Below, piece after piece: positions 1-5,027 of a DNA stretch of 6,510 nt. This stretch comes from an uncultured Solirubrobacterales bacterium. Lineage in GTDB: Bacteria > Actinomycetota > Thermoleophilia > Solirubrobacterales > 70-9. The number at the start of each line of letters is the position of its first letter. Position 1 is the stretch's first letter. Below the pieces are notes generated by a model. It did no database searches and was not told where the DNA came from. It saw nothing but the letters and a program-made list of their open reading frames with translations. Location of the stretch: contig CALEMO010000155.1 in assembly GCA_937910825.1 (NCBI GenBank), forward strand, positions 1 to 6,510, read 5' to 3'. A program made the translations under genes and the position numbers.

Positions 1-393
1 CGCCGTGTTGAAGCCAATGCCGCCGTCATGTGCGTCTTCGTAGAGCGATGCGTGGACGAAGGCCCCGGTCTCGGTGGCCATCGCCTTGGCGAAAGATGCG
101 GTCGGACCGCTCTCAAGCTCCTCCGCCATCTGCGAGGCCTCCTCGATCCGGTCCGGCGTCACCGCGAAATAAGGCGAAAGGGTCAGCTCCTGGAGGCAGA
201 CGATTTCCGCGCCCTTGCCGGCGGCGATCCTGATTCCTTCGGAAAGGGCCTCGAGGTGGGCGTCAGGGTCTGGGTTCCAAGCCTGCTGCACGGCGCCCAC
301 CCTGAAGGGCTTGCGCTTCGGCTGGTCCACCCTGGCCAGGGACTTCGGCAACGATCCGGTCGCTTCGATCACTTCGTAGTCTGAGTCGCTCAT
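1..393 (-). CDS. aguB: N-carbamoylputrescine amidase, N-terminal part (cut by window edge)
   Basis: Carbon-nitrogen hydrolase (nitrilase superfamily), of which only the first 131 residues are present. The nitrilase fold begins near residue 30 (FRVGAVQQAW). The segment EIVCLQELTLSPYF at 64-77 carries the presumed catalytic glutamate, E69, of the Glu-Lys-Cys triad. The fragment ends in GGIGFNTA, a typical strand just before the lysine region. The lysine and cysteine lie outside the window. The enzyme is expected to hydrolyse N-carbamoylputrescine to putrescine, CO2 and ammonia in the cytosol. The gene sits 21 bases after aguA, whose product makes this substrate, and that pairing is the main reason for choosing this function among nitrilase relatives. 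The ATG at 393-391 is supported by a purine-rich ribosome binding site at 403-411. About 29 residues precede the fold, more than usual for the family. Family assignment is firm; substrate is inferred from context. Confidence 0.85.
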   Translation of the reverse strand, partial: MSDSDYEVIEATGSLPKSLARVDQPKRKPFRVGAVQQAWNPDPDAHLEALSEGIRIAAGKGAEIVCLQELTLSPYFAVTPDRIEEASQMAEELESGPTASFAKAMATETGAFVHASLYEDAHDGGIGFNTA

Positions 394-402
394 TCAGCCT
401 GA

Positions 403-411
403 CCTTTCTCC
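403..411 (-). promoter_or_regulatory. Ribosome binding site of aguB
   Basis: The minus strand reads GGAGAAAGG in the 21-base aguA-aguB gap, nine bases before the ATG. It supports the 393 start, and so the long N-terminal extension of the amidase. It also shows that aguB is translated from a conventional site inside an operon, unlike aguA. Confidence 0.65.
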
Positions 412-414
412 GGA

Positions 415-1434
415 TCAGCCCTTGAGCGCCGGGATCTGTTGAGTGATGCAGTGGATGCCGCCGCCGCCCAGAGCGAGCACACGGCCATCTATTCCGACCG
501 CTTCCCTGTCCGGGAACAGTTCGGCCAGACGTCCGAGAGCTTCTTCATCCATGTCCGGATCAATTCCGCCTATCGGCACGATCAGCGCGTCGTTGGCTAT
601 GTAAAAGTTCATGTAGGGCACGACGACCGGCTCGCCATCTTGCCGCTGGATCCTTGGCAGCAGCTCCCACTCGGTCACCTCGACGCCGGCCGCTTTGAGC
701 CGCTGCACGTTTTCCCTGGTCGCCCCCCAGTTGGGATCCTCTTCAGCCGGCACAGTCTGCAGCAGCGCCTTGCCCGGTTCGATGAAAGCGCAGATGTTGT
801 CCACATGTCCGTCGGTATCGGCGTCTTCGAGGAGTCCCTGGCCGAGCCAGATGACCTCGTCGGCACCGAGTGAAGAACGCAGAACGGCCGCGATCTGGTC
901 GCGATCCATGTCCGGGTTGCGGGTCGGTTCGAGCAGGCACTGTTCCGTGGTCACCAGCAACCCCTCGCCGTCGACCGCGATCGAACCGCCTTCGAGAACC
1001 ATCTGCTGCGCCTGACGCTCGATACCGAGGTGCGAGAGAATCGCCTGAGCGACTGCCGCGTCATTGTCGTAGGGAGAAAACGCTTCGCCCCAGGCGTTGA
1101 AGCGGAAGTCAACGCCCTTGCGGACTCCGTCTGCGCCGGCTGTGACGATCGGGCCGGAGTCGCGCAGCCATGAGTCGTCGATCGGCAGCGCCAGGATCTC
1201 GACGTTTTCGTCCGGAAGCCGGGTGCGCGCGTCTTCGGCTTGCGAAGGGTCAGCCACAACGACAACCGGCTCGAATTCGGCAACCGCGGCGATCACCTCA
1301 GCGTGGGTATCACGGGCAGCTTCGATGGTCGTGCCACGCCAGGCGGCTTGCCGCTGCGGCCAAGCGACCAGCGTGCATTCATGGGGCGACCATTCGGCCG
1401 GCATGCGAAATTCGCTGGGCGACGAAGTGTCCAC
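415..1434 (-). CDS. aguA: Agmatine deiminase
   Basis: Agmatine deiminase (agmatine iminohydrolase) of the guanidino-group-modifying, PPAD-like family. It converts agmatine and water to N-carbamoylputrescine and ammonia. The 339-residue length is normal. Family marks appear in order: FRMPAEWSPHE at the N terminus (9-19), DDSWLRDSGP at 86-95, LEGGS at 147-151, DTDGHVDN at 206-213 with catalytic H210, and GGGGIHCITQQIP at 323-335 with nucleophile C329. All core residues look intact. The start is GTG at 1434-1432. An in-frame TAG lies three codons upstream, so the gene cannot begin much earlier. The ATG at residue 11 would remove residues before the conserved MPAEW block. Neither start has a Shine-Dalgarno sequence, but a TAGAAT box ends six bases before the GTG, which suggests a leaderless mRNA. 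Directly followed by aguB. Arginine decarboxylase, the usual agmatine source, is not in view. Confidence 0.95.
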   Translation of the reverse strand: MDTSSPSEFRMPAEWSPHECTLVAWPQRQAAWRGTTIEAARDTHAEVIAAVAEFEPVVVVADPSQAEDARTRLPDENVEILALPIDDSWLRDSGPIVTAGADGVRKGVDFRFNAWGEAFSPYDNDAAVAQAILSHLGIERQAQQMVLEGGSIAVDGEGLLVTTEQCLLEPTRNPDMDRDQIAAVLRSSLGADEVIWLGQGLLEDADTDGHVDNICAFIEPGKALLQTVPAEEDPNWGATRENVQRLKAAGVEVTEWELLPRIQRQDGEPVVVPYMNFYIANDALIVPIGGIDPDMDEEALGRLAELFPDREAVGIDGRVLALGGGGIHCITQQIPALKG

Positions 1435-1440
1435 CAGCCG

Positions 1441-1446
1441 ATTCTA
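1441..1446 (-). promoter_or_regulatory. Likely -10 box of the aguAB operon
   Basis: The minus strand reads TAGAAT, then CGGCTG, then the GTG start of aguA. A transcript starting the normal 6-7 bases after the box would begin at the GTG. The -35 position falls inside the hairpin of the preceding terminator and has no TTGACA-like hexamer. This is inferred from sequence alone, but the fit with the missing ribosome binding site is good. Confidence 0.55.
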
Positions 1447-1457
1447 TGAGAACAGAA

Positions 1458-1484
1458 GAAAACCCCGCCGACAGCGGGGTTTTC
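1458..1484 (-). terminator. Intrinsic terminator after tRNA-Ala
   Basis: A perfect 11-bp inverted repeat (GAAAACCCCGC and its complement) surrounds a 5-base loop. On the minus strand the 3' arm ends in TTTT followed by CTTCT. It lies 7 bases beyond the tRNA 3' end and 23 bases before the aguA GTG. It probably ends the obg-proBA-nadD-rsfS-tRNA unit and insulates aguAB. The A-rich 5' flank means it could also stop transcription arriving on the plus strand. Confidence 0.85.
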
Positions 1485-1491
1485 CTTCAAG

Positions 1492-1564
1492 TGGAGCTGA
1501 GGGGAATCGAACCCCTGACCTCCGCCATGCCATGGCGGCGCTCTGCCAGCTGAGCTACAGCCCC
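1492..1564 (-). tRNA. tRNA-Ala (anticodon GGC)
   Basis: A 73-base cloverleaf. The acceptor stem GGGGCTG pairs with CAGCTCC and includes the G3:U70 wobble pair that defines alanine tRNAs. The D arm is GCTC-AGCTGGCA-GAGC. The anticodon stem CCGCC/GGCGG holds the loop ATGGCAT, giving anticodon GGC, which reads GCC and GCU codons. The variable loop is AGGTC, and the T arm is AGGGG-TTCGATT-CCCCT. The discriminator base is A. The 3' CCA is not encoded, since CTT follows, so it must be added by the CCA-adding enzyme. It sits 62 bases after rsfS, with its own possible -10 box and a terminator just behind it. It may be transcribed alone or as the tail of the rsfS operon. Confidence 0.97.
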
Positions 1565-1582
1565 AAACGCGGAACGAAGCAC

Positions 1583-1588
1583 ATTTTA
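1583..1588 (-). promoter_or_regulatory. Possible -10 box for tRNA-Ala
   Basis: The minus strand reads TAAAAT in the rsfS-tRNA gap, an AT-rich island in otherwise GC-rich sequence. A start 6-7 bases downstream would leave a leader of about 11-12 bases before the mature tRNA. No good -35 hexamer is seen at the right spacing. The remainder of the gap (1565-1626) shows no terminator for rsfS. Confidence 0.45.
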
Positions 1589-1626
1589 CAGCGATTGCGC
1601 GGCAAGGCCGTGCGGTGGCTCAGCCG

Positions 1627-2013
1627 CTAGGCGGCTGTGGTCGAACGCTGGTCGGGAAGACCGGTGTTCAGGTCGAGACGCGGTGCTTCGTGCCAGAGCT
1701 CTTCGAGGTCGAAGCGCTCGCGGGCTTCTTCGGTGAATACGTGGAATACACAATCGAGATAGTCGAGCACTATCCAGCCGACATCGCCGGAGCGATCCGG
1801 GTTCACCGGCAGCAGCGACATTGAATGCTTCAGCTTGATGTGAACGTCTTCGGCGATCGCGTCGGCTTGCCGCTCGTTGCGTGCGGTGCAGATAACCAGG
1901 TAGTCGGTGTAGCTGACCAGAGGCCGCATATCGAGTTCGACTACATCTTCGGCCAGCTTGGCGTCAGCCAGCGTGGCGATCTCTTCTGCAAGTTCAAGGC
2001 TAGTTGGGGGCAT
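1627..2013 (-). CDS. rsfS: Ribosomal silencing factor RsfS (Iojap/DUF143 family)
   Basis: Small cytosolic protein of 128 residues. Known members bind ribosomal protein uL14 on the 50S subunit and block joining with the 30S when nutrients run low. The whole Iojap domain is visible: the helix LELAEEIATLADAKLAEDVVELDM (6-29), MRPLVSYTDYLVICTARNERQADAIAEDV (29-57), and the signature WIVLDYLDCVFHVFTEEARERFDLEELW (80-107). A short polar tail of about 20 residues follows. Length is usual for actinobacteria. The ATG at 2013-2011 overlaps the end of nadD by 14 bases in another frame, with AAGGA at 2018-2022 as ribosome binding site, so translation is probably coupled to nadD. The nadD-rsfS neighbourhood is widespread in bacteria, which supports both calls. 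Confidence 0.95.
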   Translation of the reverse strand: MPPTSLELAEEIATLADAKLAEDVVELDMRPLVSYTDYLVICTARNERQADAIAEDVHIKLKHSMSLLPVNPDRSGDVGWIVLDYLDCVFHVFTEEARERFDLEELWHEAPRLDLNTGLPDQRSTTAA

Positions 2014-2611
2014 ACATTCCTTCGTTCTCGATCATTTCTGCGACTGCTTCGGGCACCAGATGGGAAAGGGGCTGCCCGGCTTCGGCTCTGCCCCGGACCA
2101 TGCTGGAGGAAATGTCGATCCGCGGCATTTTCACCCAGCCAAGGCGGTCATCCGCCCCAAGCCCACTGAATACTTCTTCAACTGTTTCACGTTCAGTGCC
2201 TGAACGGTGGGCCACCGCGATTCGCGCCAACTCGAGGATCCTCTCCGGCCGCTTCCATTCGCTGAAACCGCATGCGGCATCGGCTCCCATCAAGAGGTGG
2301 ATCTCGCTATTTCCATCCTGTTCAGCAATTAACTCAAGCGTTTCACATGTATAGGACGGACCGGAGCGACGTACTTCGATGTCGGATACGTCGACCGCTT
2401 CGACGCTGGCAAAAGCAGCATTCGCCAACCTGAGACGGCCCTCCGGCCCTGGTCCGGTTGTATTCCCCTTGTGGTAGGCGTTTCCCGTCGGTACTACGAA
2501 CAACTGGTCCAGGCCGAGTTGCCAGATCGCTTCACCGGCGAGCACGAGATGGGCGAGATGGGGAGGGTTGAAGGCCGAGCCGAAAACACCCAGACGCGGA
2601 ACTTCACTCAC
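2000..2611 (-). CDS. nadD: Nicotinate-nucleotide adenylyltransferase
   Basis: Transfers AMP from ATP to nicotinate mononucleotide, giving deamido-NAD and pyrophosphate in NAD synthesis. It is a nucleotidyltransferase with a Rossmann-like fold and a family-typical 203 residues. The N-terminal loop GVFGSAFNPPHLAH (8-21) corresponds to the usual G-G-T-F-D-P-x-H-x-G-H signature, with H18 and H21 kept but the glycine between them replaced by alanine. LLMGADAACGFSEWKRPERIL (106-126, trimmed family block) is the nicotinate-side region, and DISSSMVRGR (166-175) is the ISSTxxR ATP-binding motif, with R173. GTG at 2611-2609 is used as start. It overlaps the proA stop by 8 bases (GTGAGTGA), which suggests translational coupling. 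A weak GGAG lies somewhat far upstream. The related enzyme phosphopantetheine adenylyltransferase is less likely given the ISSS motif and the rsfS neighbour. Confidence 0.94.
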   Translation of the reverse strand: MSEVPRLGVFGSAFNPPHLAHLVLAGEAIWQLGLDQLFVVPTGNAYHKGNTTGPGPEGRLRLANAAFASVEAVDVSDIEVRRSGPSYTCETLELIAEQDGNSEIHLLMGADAACGFSEWKRPERILELARIAVAHRSGTERETVEEVFSGLGADDRLGWVKMPRIDISSSMVRGRAEAGQPLSHLVPEAVAEMIENEGMYAPN

Positions 2612-3869
2612 GTATCTGGCCGTCTCCGCGAACCATGTACTTGCTGGTCGTCAGCTCACGCAGGCCGACCGGACCCCGGGCGTGAAGCTTCTGCGTAGAG
2701 ACCCCGATCTCAGCACCCATTCCAAATTCAAAACCGTCGGTGAAGCGGGTCGAAGCGTTGACGTAGACGGCTGCGGCATCGACGTCGTCCATGAAGACGC
2801 GCGCAGCCTGTTCGGATTCGGTGACGATCGCGTCGGAGTGGCCGCTGCCATGGCGGTTGATGTGCTCGACCGCCTGGTCGAGGTCGTCAACCACCGCAAC
2901 CGCAAGCTTCAGGTCGAGGAATTCGGTATCCCAGTCTTCGTCTGTGGCGACCTTGACTTCGGTATCGCCTGCGTTCTCAAGGACCTGCTCGTCCCCTACA
3001 AGTTCGACCCCGGCAGCCGCAAGTTCGGCCAGCACCTTGGGCAGTAACGCAGCGGCGACCTCCTGGTCCACGAGGAGAGTCTCTGCGGCGTTGCAGACTC
3101 CGGGCCGGCTCACCTTGGCGTTGACCGTGATCGACCTCGCTTTTTCGAGGTCCGCTTCAGAGTGGACGTATACATGACAGTTGCCGGCGGCGGCGTAAAG
3201 CACCGGCACCGTCGCAACAGCCTTGAGAGCATTCTTGAGTCCTTCGCCACCGCGGGGAATCAGCAGGTCGATCAGGCCATCCTGAGTAGCCAGGCCCCCG
3301 AGCGCCTCGCGGCCGCCGCCGGTGGAAAGCACGACCCCGTCAGCCGGAAGGCCGGCTGACTCAAGTGCTTCGCGGACGACCCGGGCGAGTGCGCCGTTGC
3401 TTCGCTCGGCGTAACTTGATCCGCGCAACAGAATCGAATTACCGCTCTTGATCGTCAAGGCCGCACAGTCGATGGTGACGTTCGGCCGCGCTTCGTATAC
3501 AACGGCAACCACGCCGAGCGGAACCCGGACCTTTTTCAGATCGAGACCGTTCTGGAGGGTGCGTGAATCGAGGATCTCACCGATCGGATCCTCCAGTGAA
3601 GCGACCTCTAGCACGCCGGCAGCCATCGCCTCCACCCTCTGACGGCTCAGGGTCAGGCGGTCGACCAGCGCCGGGCTGAGGTCGCGGGCCCGCTCGTCAG
3701 CCAGGTCCTCGGCGTTCGCGGCGAGAATGTTCTCGACCTCCGAAGACAGCAGCTCAGCGATCGCTGCAAGGGCACCGTTCCTGTTTTCGATCGGCGCGGT
3801 CGCCATGGTCCGGGCGGCGGCCTTGGCCGCTGAACAGTCGGCCGTCATGTCGGTCAGGGTCACTTCCAT
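2604..3869 (-). CDS. proA: Gamma-glutamyl phosphate reductase (glutamate-5-semialdehyde dehydrogenase)
   Basis: Second step of proline synthesis: NADPH-dependent reduction of gamma-glutamyl phosphate to glutamate-5-semialdehyde. The 421 residues match the family. Visible blocks are GVVAVVYEARPNVT (119-132), the cofactor-region segment KSGNSILLRGSS (141-152), GNCHVYV (229-235), SRPGVCNAAETLLV (254-267) with catalytic C259, HGSGHSDAIVT (340-350), and the long C-terminal signature NASTRFTDGFEFGMGAEIG (371-389). The segment before GNCHVYV reads VLYAAA, where many homologues have a histidine, a mild difference. The start is ATG at 3869-3867, giving the normal N-terminal helix. No Shine-Dalgarno precedes it, and a TACCCT box ends seven bases before it. 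Its partner proB lies 60 bases upstream, and nadD overlaps its stop codon. Confidence 0.97.
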   Translation of the reverse strand: MEVTLTDMTADCSAAKAAARTMATAPIENRNGALAAIAELLSSEVENILAANAEDLADERARDLSPALVDRLTLSRQRVEAMAAGVLEVASLEDPIGEILDSRTLQNGLDLKKVRVPLGVVAVVYEARPNVTIDCAALTIKSGNSILLRGSSYAERSNGALARVVREALESAGLPADGVVLSTGGGREALGGLATQDGLIDLLIPRGGEGLKNALKAVATVPVLYAAAGNCHVYVHSEADLEKARSITVNAKVSRPGVCNAAETLLVDQEVAAALLPKVLAELAAAGVELVGDEQVLENAGDTEVKVATDEDWDTEFLDLKLAVAVVDDLDQAVEHINRHGSGHSDAIVTESEQAARVFMDDVDAAAVYVNASTRFTDGFEFGMGAEIGVSTQKLHARGPVGLRELTTSKYMVRGDGQIRE

Positions 3870-3876
3870 TCACATA

Positions 3877-3882
3877 AGGGTA
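3877..3882 (-). promoter_or_regulatory. Possible internal -10 box before proA
   Basis: In the 60-base proB-proA gap the minus strand reads TACCCT, then TATGTGA, then the proA ATG, so a transcript could start at the ATG itself. No -35 hexamer is visible. This box is weaker than those before obg and aguA, and read-through from proB could be the only source of proA mRNA. Confidence 0.3.
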
Positions 3883-3892
3883 GCTACTGGCA

Positions 3893-3904
3893 CCGGGATC
3901 CCGG
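3893..3904. repeat. 12-bp perfect palindrome in the proB-proA gap
   Basis: CCGGGATCCCGG reads the same on both strands. It lies 11 bases upstream of the possible proA -10 box and 26 bases after the proB stop. It could be an operator half-site pair or an RNA hairpin stem with a minimal loop. No T-run follows, so it is not an intrinsic terminator. It may equally be chance in GC-rich DNA. Confidence 0.4.
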
Positions 3905-3929
3905 CGGCGGACCGGCAGTCGCGAAGCGC

Positions 3930-5018
3930 TCAGGCCAGGACGAAATAGTCCCGATGGACCACTTCTTCCGAAGCATGCGGCATCAGTTCGAGCACCTCGC
4001 TGCTCTTCATCCCCTTAATCCGCCCGACTTCTTCCGCCGAGTAGTTGGCAATTCCCTTGCCGACCAACTTGCCGGAGGCAATCACCTCAACCGCGTCTCC
4101 AGCTTCAAATTTGCCTTTCACTCCGGTCACTCCGACCGGCAGAAGACTGGAACCGCTCTGGCTCAGGACGCGTGCTGCGCCGTCGTCGATCTGGATCTGC
4201 CCGGTCGCCGGTTTCGCGTACTTGAGCCATTGCTTGAATCCGGACGCCGGACGACTGCGAACCGCAAAAGAGGTTCCCGCCTGCTTGCCCGCCGCCGCTG
4301 CGACCAGGTTTCCGTCGAGCGTGCCGTTGCAGATCCGGACCTCGATCCCGGATTCGGTCGCCATCTCGGCGGCCGCGACCTTGCTGCGCATGCCACCACT
4401 GCCGAAAACCGAAGTCCGGTCGCCGATGTCTTTTCCTTCGAGTTCGCTGAAATCATCAACCCTGTCGATCAGGACCGCTGCGGGGTCCTTGCCGGGGTCC
4501 GCCGTGAAAACCCCGTCGGTATTGGTCAACAGCACAAGCAACCGCGCCTCGAGCATGATCGCCACCTGTGCTGCTAGAAAGTCGTTGTCACCAAAGGTGA
4601 TCTCGTCAGTCGCAGTCGTATCGTTCTCGTTGACGACCGGAATGACTCCCCATTCGAGCAGGCGGCGCAACGTCTGGCGGGCATTCAGGTAGCTAGTGCG
4701 GCTGGCCACGTCGGAAGCGGTCAACAGGACCTGGGCAGCGGCCGCTCCACCGGCTTCAAGCCGGGTTTCGTACTCGCGAAAAAGTGCCCCCTGGCCGACT
4801 GCCGATGCAGCCTGAAGCTCATCGATTGCCCTCGGCCGCGCCTGCAGGCCGAGCAACCGGATGCCTCGGGCGATCGAACCCGAAGTGACCATGAGCACGT
4901 CTTCGCCCGACCGTCTCAGATCTGCCGTCTGCCGGCAGACCGAATCGAGCACGGAGGTACGAAGGCTGCCGTCGTCAGCAGCCACGATCGAAGAACCAAG
5001 TTTCACCACAAGAGTCAC
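3930..5018 (-). CDS. proB: Glutamate 5-kinase
   Basis: First and normally feedback-controlled step of proline synthesis: ATP-dependent phosphorylation of glutamate to gamma-glutamyl phosphate, which ProA uses next. Two domains are visible in 362 residues. The amino-acid-kinase domain has VVKLGSSIV (4-12), MVTSGSIARG (43-52), NENDTTATDEITFGDND (130-146), LLTNTDGVFTADP (163-175) and GSGGMRSKVAAA (206-217). A C-terminal PUA domain runs from about residue 273 (GQIQIDDGAARVL) to 345. The length and PUA domain match the long E. coli-type enzyme, in which proline inhibits at the kinase domain. The start is GTG at 5018-5016, chosen because a strong ribosome binding site fills the 9-base gap after obg and because VVKLGSS begins at residue 4. 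The kinase motif reads VTSGSI, where VTSGAI is common. Confidence 0.97.
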   Translation of the reverse strand: MTLVVKLGSSIVAADDGSLRTSVLDSVCRQTADLRRSGEDVLMVTSGSIARGIRLLGLQARPRAIDELQAASAVGQGALFREYETRLEAGGAAAAQVLLTASDVASRTSYLNARQTLRRLLEWGVIPVVNENDTTATDEITFGDNDFLAAQVAIMLEARLLVLLTNTDGVFTADPGKDPAAVLIDRVDDFSELEGKDIGDRTSVFGSGGMRSKVAAAEMATESGIEVRICNGTLDGNLVAAAAGKQAGTSFAVRSRPASGFKQWLKYAKPATGQIQIDDGAARVLSQSGSSLLPVGVTGVKGKFEAGDAVEVIASGKLVGKGIANYSAEEVGRIKGMKSSEVLELMPHASEEVVHRDYFVLA

Positions 5019-5020
5019 GC

Positions 5021-5027
5021 GATCACC
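5021..5027 (-). promoter_or_regulatory. Ribosome binding site of proB
   Basis: The minus strand reads GGTGATC, complementary to the conserved GATCACC near the 16S rRNA 3' end. It occupies 7 of the 9 bases between the obg stop codon and the proB GTG, leaving only GC as spacer. It decides the GTG start and allows reinitiation by ribosomes finishing obg. Confidence 0.7.

Noticed and set aside
28..384. Plus-strand frame of 118 codons at the left end
   Set aside because: It is opposite the amidase fragment, whose nitrilase motifs are clear on the minus strand.
1293..1490. Minus-strand frame of 65 codons overlapping the aguA start
   Set aside because: Its start lies before the terminator hairpin and it runs in another frame through conserved AguA sequence. 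A leader peptide of this kind has no support.
1492..1564. tRNA-Ala as an integration site for a mobile element
   Set aside because: No integrase, no duplicated tRNA 3' end and no change of gene type occur nearby. The flanking genes are ordinary chromosomal ones.
1590..1626. Short stem (CGGC-CTT-GCCG) after rsfS as a terminator
   Set aside because: The stem is only 4 bp with no following T-run. The clear terminator lies beyond the tRNA.
1097..1630. Plus-strand frame of 177 codons across the start of aguA and the tRNA
   Set aside because: It would translate through the terminator and the antisense of tRNA-Ala, and has no family resemblance.
3846..3848. Downstream ATG (residue 8) as the proA start
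   Set aside because: It has no better ribosome binding site, and the family usually has a few residues before the first helix. The first ATG is kept, although the difference is small.
3954..4692. Two long plus-strand frames (207 and 215 codons) opposite proB
   Set aside because: Both are antisense to a clear glutamate 5-kinase, overlap each other, and show low-complexity Ser/Arg/Pro-rich composition typical of shadow frames.
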